DNA from: Streptomyces sp. NRRL S-350
GTDB lineage: Bacteria > Actinomycetota > Actinomycetes > Streptomycetales > Streptomycetaceae
Direction of reading: 5' to 3'
DNA length: 30,058 nucleotides
Assembly: GCF_000719705.1 (NCBI RefSeq)
Contig: NZ_JOHO01000083.1
Location: 1-30,058, forward strand
In this document: one piece after another, positions 14,410 through 21,424 of the stretch
Layout of the letters: the number at the start of each line of letters is the position of its first letter
Position numbering within the stretch: position 1 is the stretch's first letter
The notes under the pieces: generated by a model
The model's database searches: none
What the model saw: only the letters and a program-made list of their open reading frames with translations
What the model was told of the DNA's origin: nothing
Program-made: the position numbers and the translations under genes

Positions 14410-16512
14410 TCAGCTCTGGGTGAAGCCCGTGAAGTCGGCCTCGCCGCTGGTGCCCGCGCTGTGCGAGGTGGTGAACAGCCCCACGTCCTGGAGCGCGGCC
14501 ACGCCCGGAAGGGTCGCCTGGCCGACCTTCGTCCAGGTGGTCCCGTCGGTCGAGGAGTAGCCGGTGTAGGTCGCGCCGGCGCGTACCAGCTTCAGCCAGC
14601 TCGGGTAGCTCGCCGAGCCCGAACCCTGGTTCGCCGGAGCGCTGTTGGAGTCCAGCTTGCCGTCGCCGTCGCTGTCCCACTGCAGCACGTATCCCCTGCC
14701 GGGGGCCTCCGCCAGCACGAGGTAACCGGTCGACGCGCCGGGCTTGGTGATGTCGTTGCGGACCATGATCCCGGCCTTGGCCCAGTCGCTGGTCGGGGCC
14801 TGGGCGGTGAGCTTCACGACCGTGCTGGATCCGTCGTGTTCGGCCCCCGACCGGTAGACCGTGCTGTACTCGTCGACGTCGTAGTAGAGGTCGGCGCCCG
14901 CGCCGTCGATGGCGAACGTCCCGTTCTGGGCGCCGAAGACGGCCGTGGTGTCGGTGAAGGTCCGGTACGGCGCCTGCACGGGTGCGGCCAGCAGGACCGG
15001 CGCGGGCGCGGTGACGCTCTGCGGGCCGCCCGGCCCGTGCGCGGTGGCGGTGCCGGTGAGGGTGGCCCGGGTGAGCGGCGTCGGCAGGTCGACCGGGGCG
15101 GTCACCTTGAACGAGGCCTCCGCCCGGCCGCCGGGCGGCACGTGCCCGAACCGGGTCTGCGACACGGGGGCCACCGTCCAGCCGGCCGGCACCTCCAGAG
15201 CGAGCACCACGTCGTTCGCGGACTGGGCGCCGTTGTTGGCGAAGGCCGTGGTGGCGGTGGCCGAACCGCCCGGAGCGAGGTCGGGCACCTTGGTCTCGAG
15301 CACGAGGTCGGGGTGCTGTCCGCCCGGGTGGTCGGTCGGGGTGACCTTGTACATCACCGCGCCGTGCCCGGGCACGGTGGCGCTGATCGCGCCGGCGCTC
15401 TCCCCGTCGGTGTGCGCCCACAGGTCGCGCAGGAGGTACCCCTTGGTCTTCGGCAGGCCGACCGCGGACGCGGTGGTCGAGATCACCGCGGCCTGGGCGT
15501 TCTCGTTGAACAGCGTCACCGCGACGCTGCCGTCGGCGAGCGGCTTGGCCAGGACGTCCAGGCCGCCGGTCATGCTCACCGGCCGCCCCTGCTTGCCGAG
15601 ACGGTCCTGGTCGACGGCGATGACCTCGGTGTTGCCGTAGACCGCGAGGGTGTCGGCGCTCGCCTTGCGCAGGTCGGTGCCGGCGATCAGCGGGGCCGCC
15701 ATCTCCGCCCAGAGCGAGAAGTGGGCGCGGTCCTCGGTGGCCGTCATGCCGTTGCCGACCTCCAGCATGTCCGGGTCGTTCCAGCCGCCCGGCCCGGCGG
15801 AGTCGGCGAGCTTGGCGTTCGCGTGGAAGATGTCCAGCATCCGGCCGAAGGACGGGTCGATGTCCCCGGTGGTGCGCCACAGTTGGCCGACCGTGCCGCC
15901 CCAGGTCCAGACGCTGTCCAGACCCCAGTTGCAGAGGCTGTAGACCATCGGGCGGCCGGTCTTCGCCAGCGCGTCGCCCATCGCGCGGTAGCGCTGCTGG
16001 GAGGGGACGCCCTGGCTGTAGCAGTTGTCGTACTTGAGGTAGTCGACGCCCCAGGAGGCGAAGGAGGTCGCGTCCTGCTGTTCGTGGCCGAGGCTGCCGG
16101 GGTAGCCCGCGCAGGTGAGGGTGCCGGCGCTCTCGTAGATGCCGAGCTTGAGGCCCTTGGCGTGCACGTAGGCGGCCACGCCGGTGATCCCGTGCGGGAA
16201 CTTGACCGGGTCGGGGACGAGTCTGCCCTCGGCGTCGCGGGCCTTGGCCATCCAGCAGTCGTCGATGTTGACGTACTGGTAGCCGGCGGCCCGCAGACCG
16301 GCCGAGACCAGCTCGTCGGCGGTCTGCTCGACCAGCTGCTCGTCGACGTCGCAGCCGAACGCGTTCCAGTCGTTCCAGCCCATGGGCGGGGTGAGGGCCA
16401 GGCGGGTGCCGGTTGTGTCGGCGGCCGCGGCGGGGGTGCTGGTGAGCGGGACGGCGGCGAGGGGTGCTGCCGCCAGCGAGGCCGCGAGTAACGCGGCCCA
16501 CGTCTTGCGCAT
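14410..16512 (-). CDS. Secreted alpha-galactosidase (GH27) with NEW3-like and C-terminal beta-sandwich domains
   Basis: A 700-aa protein with a signal peptide (cleavage after STPAAAA, about residue 31). The catalytic barrel opens LTPPMGWNDWN (40-50) and has VNIDDCW, then KYDNC at 160-164 with nucleophile Asp162, and WRTTGDI with acid/base Asp217. WNDPDMLEVGN and DQDRLGKQG follow. The all-beta domain ends near 410. Residues about 415-515 (VPDLAPGGSATATTAFANNG, VPAGWTV) look like an NPCBM-associated NEW3 domain, and 530-700 (WAKAGIMVRND, TGYSSTDGTTWTKVG) like a DUF1349 concanavalin-type sandwich that may bind carbohydrate. GGAG lies 5 nt before ATG 16512. Candidate repressor sites lie at 16583-16621. 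The domain set differs from the convergent GH27, so these are not recent duplicates. Confidence 0.93.
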   Translation of the reverse strand: MRKTWAALLAASLAAAPLAAVPLTSTPAAAADTTGTRLALTPPMGWNDWNAFGCDVDEQLVEQTADELVSAGLRAAGYQYVNIDDCWMAKARDAEGRLVPDPVKFPHGITGVAAYVHAKGLKLGIYESAGTLTCAGYPGSLGHEQQDATSFASWGVDYLKYDNCYSQGVPSQQRYRAMGDALAKTGRPMVYSLCNWGLDSVWTWGGTVGQLWRTTGDIDPSFGRMLDIFHANAKLADSAGPGGWNDPDMLEVGNGMTATEDRAHFSLWAEMAAPLIAGTDLRKASADTLAVYGNTEVIAVDQDRLGKQGRPVSMTGGLDVLAKPLADGSVAVTLFNENAQAAVISTTASAVGLPKTKGYLLRDLWAHTDGESAGAISATVPGHGAVMYKVTPTDHPGGQHPDLVLETKVPDLAPGGSATATTAFANNGAQSANDVVLALEVPAGWTVAPVSQTRFGHVPPGGRAEASFKVTAPVDLPTPLTRATLTGTATAHGPGGPQSVTAPAPVLLAAPVQAPYRTFTDTTAVFGAQNGTFAIDGAGADLYYDVDEYSTVYRSGAEHDGSSTVVKLTAQAPTSDWAKAGIMVRNDITKPGASTGYLVLAEAPGRGYVLQWDSDGDGKLDSNSAPANQGSGSASYPSWLKLVRAGATYTGYSSTDGTTWTKVGQATLPGVAALQDVGLFTTSHSAGTSGEADFTGFTQS

Positions 16513-16582
16513 CGTGTCTCCTGGGTCCGGAGGGGTGCGGACGGTGGTGCAGGAACCCTGCGCAGGGCGCTGGAAAGCGAAC

Positions 16583-16621
16583 CAAATCAAACAGAGCTAG
16601 TCAATAGTCAACGCAAACAGA
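16583..16621 (-). promoter_or_regulatory. Candidate sugar-responsive operator of the second GH27 gene
   Basis: CAAATCAAACAGAG (16583-16596) and GCAAACAGA (16613-16621) repeat the word CAAACAGA with a 25-bp spacing; between them TAGTCAA occurs twice in tandem (16598-16611). The same TCAAACAGAG word recurs upstream of galT. The local AT-richness also suits a promoter. The DeoR-family protein at 18736-19542 is the likely binder. Confidence 0.55.
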
Positions 16622-16695
16622 CGGATATCAACGGCGAGCGTTCGTCGGTGCGAGGGATCGGCGGTGACCGGGCCCGCCGGCGGCGGCCGGGCATG

Positions 16696-16747
16696 CCGAC
16701 GGAGCCCACGGCGTCGGCGGTCGGCTCGACGCGGTGGGCTCCGACGG
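16696..16747 (-). terminator. Hairpin downstream of galT
   Basis: GGAGCCCAC (16701-16709) pairs with GTGGGCTCC (16734-16742); the stem extends inward through GCGTCG/CGACGC with one mismatch, and outward by several bases. It lies 21-72 bp after the galT stop (minus strand), separating galT from the GH27 promoter. Confidence 0.65.
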
Positions 16748-16767
16748 TGTCGTGAGCAGCCCTCGGA

Positions 16768-17871
16768 TCAGCGCCGGGCGGCCTCCCGGAGCCGGGCGGC
16801 GGCCTGTTCCGGGCTCACATCGGTGACGAAGGCGTCCAGGCCGGACTCCACGCCGGCCAGGTACTTGAGCTTGCCAGGCGCCCGACGGATGGTGAACAGC
16901 TCCAGGTGGAGCGCGAGTTCACCGCCGCCGCTGCCCGGCGCCTGGTGCCAGGCCGAGATGTACGGGGTCCGGTTCGGCGCCGCACCGGGCGCGGCCGGGA
17001 ACAGTGCGTCGAAGCGGCGGAGCAGCTCCAGGTAGAGGCCGGGGAACTCGGCGCGTTCGGTCTCGTCGAGCGCGGTCAGGTCGGCGACCCGCCGGTGGGG
17101 GTAGAGGTGGACCTCGTACGGCCAGCGGGCGGCGAACGGGACGAAGGCCGTCCAGTGCTCGCCCTGGAGCACCAGCCGCTCGGGGCGGTTCCGTTCGGCG
17201 GCGAGGAGGTCCTCGAACAGGTTCCGCCCGGTGCGGGCCCGGTGCGCCTCGGCCCGGGTGATCATCCGGGCGGTGCGGGAGGGGACGAACGGGAAGGCGT
17301 AGATCTGCCCGTGGGGGTGGGCGAGCGTGACCCCGATCTCCTCGCCTCGGTTCTCGAAGCAGTACACCTGTCGGACGCCGGGCAGGGCGGACAGCTCCGC
17401 GGTGCGGTCCGTCCAGGCGTCCAGCACCAGGCGCGCCCGGAGCTCGTCCAGATCCGCGAAGGAGGCGTCGTGGTCGGAGGTGAAGCAGACCACCTCGCAC
17501 CGGCCGTCGCCGGGCCGGAGGGTGTGCAGGGATCCGTCCCGGGCCGTGACGTGGTCGGCGGCGCCGGTGGCGAGCGAGGGGAAGCGGTTCTCGAACACCG
17601 CGACCTCGTAGTCGGCCGCCGGGATCTCGCTGAGCCGCCCGTCGCGGGAGGGGCACAGCGGGCACTCGCCGGCCGGCGGGTGGTAGGTGCGCTGCTGGCG
17701 GTGGGCGGCGACGGTCACCCACTCGCCGAGGACCGGGTCGAGCCGGGTCTCGGAAAGGCTCGCCGTGGGCTCCAGCGGGCGTTCGTCCACGGCGTCGCGA
17801 AGCGCGCCCGGCTCCCGGTCGAAGTAGACCAGTTCGCGGCCGTCGGCCAACTTGGTGGCGGTTCTGTGCAC
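16768..17871 (-). CDS. galT: Galactose-1-phosphate uridylyltransferase
   Basis: A 367-aa protein with the GalT active site AHPHGQ (His185, His187; the second His is the uridylylated nucleophile). Also present are CPLCPS (70-75, Zn pair), FENRFPSL (94-100) and YCFENRGEEIGVTL. Further on come WPYEVHLYPHRR and the C-terminal HLELFTIRRAPGKLKYLAG. It exchanges UMP between UDP-glucose and galactose-1-phosphate in the Leloir pathway. The GTG start at 17871 has AAGGAG 9 nt upstream and gives the family's usual N-terminus (TATKLADGRELVYFD); the longer frame to 17952 would read through the operator. Next to it, galK is broken and galE is absent, so the Leloir pathway cannot be completed from this locus alone. 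Confidence 0.95.
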   Translation of the reverse strand: MHRTATKLADGRELVYFDREPGALRDAVDERPLEPTASLSETRLDPVLGEWVTVAAHRQQRTYHPPAGECPLCPSRDGRLSEIPAADYEVAVFENRFPSLATGAADHVTARDGSLHTLRPGDGRCEVVCFTSDHDASFADLDELRARLVLDAWTDRTAELSALPGVRQVYCFENRGEEIGVTLAHPHGQIYAFPFVPSRTARMITRAEAHRARTGRNLFEDLLAAERNRPERLVLQGEHWTAFVPFAARWPYEVHLYPHRRVADLTALDETERAEFPGLYLELLRRFDALFPAAPGAAPNRTPYISAWHQAPGSGGGELALHLELFTIRRAPGKLKYLAGVESGLDAFVTDVSPEQAAARLREAARR

Positions 17872-17917
17872 CGCTGTACTCCTTACGCGTTGGACGTCGC
17901 CCCGGCAGTTTTCGAGC

Positions 17918-17956
17918 TTCAACAGATTCAAACAGAGACGATCGCTTGTCAACAGG
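17918..17956 (-). promoter_or_regulatory. Candidate operator/promoter of galT
   Basis: Three imperfect repeats lie close together: TTCAACAGA (17918-17926), TTCAAACAGAG (17927-17937) and TGTCAACAGG (17947-17956), about 46-85 bp upstream of galT. TCAAACAGAG is identical to the word upstream of the second GH27 gene. Clustered short direct repeats fit what is known of streptomycete galactose promoters controlled by a DeoR-type repressor. Confidence 0.6.
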
Positions 17957-18121
17957 CATTGTCGCTGGTGGCGGTGCGTCCTGGCGTGTCCCGAACGGTC
18001 GAGCCGACCCGACTGAACACAGCCATCGTGGACCCTGGGGGCCAGTCATGTTTGGTTATGTCGGAATGAGCTCCCGCCTGCGGATGGCCACCGCCGACCG
18101 GGACCCACCCGCGCACCGGGC

Positions 18122-18549
18122 ATGGAGCTGAACGCGATGATCGACGAGGCCGCCACCGACTTCGAGTCCGTCCACGGCGGACGGCCGAGCGGCACCTGGG
18201 CCGCCCCCGGCCGGGCGAACCTGATCGGCGAGCACACCGACTACAACGACGGCTTCGTGCTGCCCATCGCCCTCCCCCACACCACCCGCGTCACCGCCCG
18301 CAGCCGGAGCGACCGGCGGCTGCGGCTGTACAGCGCCCAGGGCGACGGCACGGTCACCGACCTCGCGCTCGACGGCCTGGCGCCCGGATGACCGGCGGCG
18401 GCTTCGGCGGGTCGGTCGTCGCCCTGGTGGACGCCGCGCGCATGGCGCGGGTCTCGGAGGCGGTGACGGCGGCCTTCCGTTCGGCGGGCTTCGCCGCACC
18501 GGTCACCTTCACCGCCGTCCCCTCGGCGGGGGCCCGGCGGGTCGGCTGA
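18122..18549 (+). pseudogene. galK: Galactokinase with its middle deleted
   Basis: From ATG 18122 (or 18137, which has GGAG 9 nt upstream) the frame encodes the galactokinase start, with [20 protein letters not shown] (galactokinase signature), then about 89 residues in all to a TGA at 18389. Overlapping that stop, in another frame, ATGACCGGC at 18388 opens the C-terminal GHMP block [15 protein letters not shown] and runs 53 residues to the TGA at 18547. Roughly 240 residues between them are missing, including the ATP-binding GLSSSA motif 2. The two parts are also out of frame. The enzyme cannot be functional. It is divergent from galT, with a 250-bp intergenic region. Confidence 0.88.
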
Positions 18550-18688
18550 CGGGGCCCGCTCAGCGGGCGTTCGGCGCCCACTCACACCCGTCTGCCGGGG
18601 GGGCTCGGACCGGACCCGCCCGGAGACCGGGCAGGGGCCGTCCCGCGCCCGGACAGGACCCCCGTCCCGGGCCCGGGCAGGGCGCACC

Positions 18689-18736
18689 CAGCCGTCCGTT
18701 CAGCCGTCCGTTCAGCCGTCCGTTCAGCCGTCCGTT
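18689..18736. repeat. 12-bp tandem repeat, four perfect units
   Basis: CAGCCGTCCGTT is repeated four times in a row, followed by a variant CAGCCGGCCGTC. Each unit brings a TGA in the minus frame of the regulator gene, whose stop lies in the last unit's flank, so the repeat is 3'-untranslated. The adjacent DNA 18550-18688 between the galK remnant and this repeat has no gene. Confidence 0.85.
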
Positions 18737-19542
18737 CAGCCGGCCGTCGGGACGACGACGAGCTCGCCGACGGATTCGGCGAGCACCTCGCGCGCGGACG
18801 CCGGGAGGGCGTCGTCGGTGACGAAGCAGTCGACCTCCGCCAGGGTCGCGAAGCTGCTCAGCCCGACCACGCCCCACTTGGTGTGGTCCGCGACCACGAC
18901 GGTGCGGCGTGCCGAGGCGATCAGGGCCCGGTTGGTCTGCGCCTCGGCCAGGTTGGGCGTGGTGAGGCCGGCCTGCTCGCTCACCCCGTGCACGCCGAGG
19001 ATCAGCACGTCCACGTGCAGCGAACGGATCGTCTGGTCGGCGAGCGCCCCCACCAGGGCCGCCGAGCGGGTGGGCGATCCGCCGGTCAGCAGCAGCGACG
19101 GCACGGTGTCCCGCCCGTCGCTGCCGGCCGCCCACAGCAGGTCCGCGATCCGCAGCGAGTTGGTCACCACCGTCAGCTCCGGGACCTCCACCAGCCGGGA
19201 GGCGACCGCGTAGGTCGTAGTCCCGGCTGAGAGGGCCACCACGCTGCCGGGCTCCACCAGCTTCACCGCGGCGTCCGCGAGCGTGGCCTTGGTGCCCTCC
19301 TCCAGCCCGGACTTGGCGTCGAAGCCGGGTTCGAAGGTGCTGGCCGTGCCGGTCGCCACCGCGCCGCCGTGGACCTTCTCCACGGCTCCCTGACGGACCA
19401 GCGCGTCGAGGTCCCGGCGGATGGTCATGTCGGAGACGCCGAACTGCTCGACCAGTTCGGCGACCCGGATCGCGCCGGTCCGGCGGATCGCCTCCAGGAT
19501 CAGCGCCTGGCGTTGGGCGGCGAGCAGCGTCTGGTCAGCCAC
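18736..19542 (-). CDS. DeoR/GlpR-family transcriptional regulator, likely of galactose genes
   Basis: A 268-aa protein. Residues about 8-60 form the DeoR winged helix-turn-helix (RQALILEAIRRTGAIRVAELVEQFGVSDMTIRRDLDAL, split here: DMTIRRDLDAL is the recognition part), then KVHGGA. The remainder is the DeoRC sensor domain (LSAGTTTYAVA, VVTNSLRIADL, LLTGG, VLILGVHGVS, DHTKWG, FVTDDALP), which binds phosphorylated sugars in relatives. GTG 19542 is chosen for its AAAGG ribosome site. Its position beside galT, galK and a sugar permease remnant suggests it responds to galactose or a phosphorylated derivative and binds the TCAAACAGA repeats. This is inference. Confidence 0.9.
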   Translation of the reverse strand: MADQTLLAAQRQALILEAIRRTGAIRVAELVEQFGVSDMTIRRDLDALVRQGAVEKVHGGAVATGTASTFEPGFDAKSGLEEGTKATLADAAVKLVEPGSVVALSAGTTTYAVASRLVEVPELTVVTNSLRIADLLWAAGSDGRDTVPSLLLTGGSPTRSAALVGALADQTIRSLHVDVLILGVHGVSEQAGLTTPNLAEAQTNRALIASARRTVVVADHTKWGVVGLSSFATLAEVDCFVTDDALPASAREVLAESVGELVVVPTAG

Positions 19543-19674
19543 GGATGACCTTTCGATCGAACGAGCACGTGCGGCTTGTGCGTTCTCGTCGGCGCCGGGA
19601 ACGCGGCCGGGTCCTGCCGGGCCATTATCCCAGGGCGGCGACGGCCGCTGCGCCCGGTACCGGGCGGCGGAGAC

Positions 19675-19713
19675 GGGCCGCCGGTGCCGCGGGGGTCGCG
19701 GCACCGGCGGCCC
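19675..19713. terminator. Strong hairpin between the permease remnant and the regulator gene
   Basis: Perfect 17-bp arms 19675-19691 and 19697-19713 around GGGGT. It lies just past the stop of the permease remnant on the minus strand and upstream of the regulator gene, so the regulator must have its own promoter between 19543 and 19674. Nothing else is seen in 19543-19742. Confidence 0.8.
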
Positions 19714-19742
19714 GGGGCGGAGGGCTTCGGGGAGCGTGGACG

Positions 19743-19893
19743 TCAGGCGGGCAGGCCGACCGCGCGTTCGCGGTTGCGGCGCTGTTGGATGACGACGGCG
19801 GTGACCAGGAGGGTGCCCTGGGCGACGTTCTGCCAGAAGGCGTTGATGCCTTGGACGGTGAGGCCGTTCTGCAGGGCGCCGAGCAGGCCAGGC
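19743..19893 (-). pseudogene. Sugar ABC transporter permease (RbsC-like), C-terminal remnant
   Basis: About 48 residues survive, with GALQNGLTVQGINAFWQN, QGTLLVTAVVIQQRR and the tail RERAVGLPA, which match the last two membrane segments and cytoplasmic end of ribose/galactose-type ABC permeases (normally about 330 aa). Everything upstream is missing. The tail ends right before a strong terminator, so this was the last gene of a sugar-uptake operon, probably part of the same galactose locus. Confidence 0.65.
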
Positions 19894-20136
19894 CGGCCTG
19901 GGAGCCGACCGAGATGTCGAGCTACACCCGCAGCGGCTACACCGTCCACGCCCCCGGCGAAATGCTCGCTCTCGACCGACTCAGCGTGCCGTTCCGGATC
20001 GGCGCCGGCGACCAGGGGTGCATCTTCGCCCGCTGGAAGCCCCGTCGCTGACCCTGCTGATCCTCTGCCAGGACGAGATCACCTTCGGCCCGGGAACGTG
20101 GCTCGCCCGCCAGGTGACCGTCGTAGGCCTGCCGGT
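19894..20136. other. Spacer with a short protein-like plus-strand fragment
   Basis: Plus codons from about 19907 read EMSSYTRSGYTVHAPGEMLAL and VPFRIGAGD up to a TGA at 20049. This vaguely resembles the C-terminal strand region of Uma2-type putative endonucleases, but no start exists and the match is weak. Confidence 0.25.
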
Positions 20137-20736
20137 TCACGGACGCGGTGTCCGGCCCGGCGGGGTGAGCGCGGTGTCGGCCAGGATCCGGGCGACGGTG
20201 TCGTCGAGGGTGCTGTCCTCGCCGATGACGTGTTCGAGGCCGCCGGGCAGGAGGTCCAGCGGCCGGTACCAGCCGGCCATCTGCTCGACGCTCACCTCGG
20301 CGGACAGCGGCCGAGTGGCGTGACGCCGCACCGTCTCGTCGAATCCGATGTCGAGGTAGTAGAGGTAGCTGCGCCCTCGGTGGCCGGCCACCAGGTCGGT
20401 AAGCATCGGGCCGTACCGGCCGGCGTCGAGAATGCCCTCGACGACGGTGTGGAAGCCCGCGTCCAGAGCATGCCGGGCAACCAGGCCGATCAGGGCGATG
20501 TTCGCGCCGCCGGCGACGTCCCGTTCACGGAGGACCTCACGGCGCAGCTGGTCCTGTCCGACGATGGCCAGGCCGCGGCCGTAGGCGGAGCGGATCCGGG
20601 CGGCGGTGCTCGACTTCCCGGCGCCGCTCGGTCCGCGGACCACCACCAGCACCGTGCCGGTGCTGCCGGTCGCGGTACCGGCCGTCCCGGCGGAGGGGTG
20701 CTCCAGGCTGTGGTCCACACCGGCGTCCGTACCCAC
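20137..20736 (-). CDS. P-loop kinase-like ATPase, paralogue of the gene at 174-761
   Basis: A 199-aa protein with Walker A GPSGAGKS (35-42), QDQLRREVL, GGANIALIGLVARHALDAG, VVEGIL, YLYYLDIGFDETVRRH and LLPGGLEHVIGEDSTLDDTVARIL. The same ordered blocks occur in the kinase at the left end of the window, with clear divergence in between. Unlike that copy it has no Nudix partner next to it. The start is uncertain: GTG 20736 lacks a clear ribosome site, and an internal GTG at residue 7 is possible. The substrate is unknown; fold relatives include zeta toxins and antibiotic phosphotransferases. Confidence 0.83.
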   Translation of the reverse strand: MGTDAGVDHSLEHPSAGTAGTATGSTGTVLVVVRGPSGAGKSSTAARIRSAYGRGLAIVGQDQLRREVLRERDVAGGANIALIGLVARHALDAGFHTVVEGILDAGRYGPMLTDLVAGHRGRSYLYYLDIGFDETVRRHATRPLSAEVSVEQMAGWYRPLDLLPGGLEHVIGEDSTLDDTVARILADTALTPPGRTPRP

Positions 20737-20869
20737 GGCCGAGGCTGGGGACTCGGCCGGGACGGTCGTTCATCGGTTGAAGCGGCCGCAGGTGGTCGTG
20801 TGGCCGGCCGGGGCGCGAGCGGACAGCACGGGGTTCCCCGGCCCCCTTCGCCGGGGCTCGCCCGGGCCC

Positions 20870-20875
20870 TACCAT
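20870..20875 (+). promoter_or_regulatory. -10 element of a likely leaderless promoter
   Basis: TACCAT ends 6 nt before the ATG at 20882, and no ribosome site precedes that ATG. A TANNNT box at this distance is the arrangement seen for leaderless mRNAs in actinobacteria, with transcription starting at or next to the A of ATG. Confidence 0.5.
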
Positions 20876-20881
20876 CGACTC

Positions 20882-21136
20882 ATGACCGTAGAGCTGACGA
20901 CCCGGTTGGACGATGAGCTGGTCCGCGATCTGCGGGAGCGGGCCGCCAGCGCGGGCATCGACGTCGACACGCTGATCGGACGGGTCCTCACCGCGGACCA
21001 CCTGGCCGCCAGCGGCACCCGCGAGGAGCGGATCGCCCGCGCCACCGCGCTGGCCGCGGCCGCCGTCCACGGCTGGAACCGCGCCGGCCGCCCCGAGGAC
21101 GACGGCGTCGACTTCGACGACCTGTTCACCCGGTGA
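20882..21136 (+). CDS. Small ribbon-helix-helix-like protein, putative antitoxin
   Basis: An 84-aa acidic protein. The N-terminus VELTTRL (strand), DDELVRDLRERAASAG (helix), IDVDTLIGRVLTA (helix) has the strand-helix-helix order of MetJ/Arc-type DNA-binding antitoxins. An Asp-rich C-terminal tail (EDDGVDFDDLF) follows that could wrap a partner. Its TGA overlaps the GTG of the next gene (GTGA), so the two are translationally coupled. It appears to be translated from a leaderless message. Small size, order (antitoxin first) and coupling fit a type II toxin-antitoxin pair; the assignment is inferred. Confidence 0.6.
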   Translation: MTVELTTRLDDELVRDLRERAASAGIDVDTLIGRVLTADHLAASGTREERIARATALAAAAVHGWNRAGRPEDDGVDFDDLFTR

Positions 21137-21405
21137 CCGCCCGCCCCTACCGGGCCCGGCTGTCCGCCGAGGCCGCCGCCCTGGTGCGCACCGTCCTGAC
21201 CGACGACCAGGTCAAGCAGCTCCAGGACGGTCTGGAGCGGGCGATGGCGGATCCGTGGTCCTGGCCGGCCAGCGACGGCGACGACCTCGACGACCTCGAC
21301 GACAGCATCCGGCAGATCGTCCTGCCCGACCTGATCGCCCATTACGTGATCCTGCCGGACCCGCCCGTTCCGCACCTGTGGGTGATCACTCTCACCGTGC
21401 TGTAG
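21133..21405 (+). CDS. Small partner protein, putative RelE/ParE-like toxin
   Basis: A 90-aa protein starting at the GTG that overlaps the upstream stop. YRARLSAEAAALVRTVL, a helix to DDQVKQLQDGLERAMADPWSW, and a C-terminal strand pair (AHYVILPDPPVPHLWVITLTVL) follow the helix-helix-strand-strand plan of RelE/ParE toxins. The usual basic catalytic or binding residues are few, and a DDLDDLDD acidic stretch is unusual for a toxin. It could instead be a ParE-fold protein without toxicity. It converges on the 322-aa gene, 19 bp away. Confidence 0.5.
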   Translation: MTARPYRARLSAEAAALVRTVLTDDQVKQLQDGLERAMADPWSWPASDGDDLDDLDDSIRQIVLPDLIAHYVILPDPPVPHLWVITLTVL

Positions 21406-21424
21406 CCCAGCGCAGGGCCGGCCG

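Noticed and set aside
14020..16491. A long plus-strand open frame opposite the second GH27 gene
   Set aside because: Low-complexity Arg/Gly/Val text, no ribosome site; the minus strand encodes a clear GH27.
18122..18391. A complete small galactokinase-like protein of 89 aa
   Set aside because: The C-terminal galactokinase block follows immediately in another frame, which shows a deletion rather than a separate short gene.
18689..18736. CRISPR-like array
   Set aside because: The units are directly adjacent 12-mers with no spacers and no cas genes nearby.
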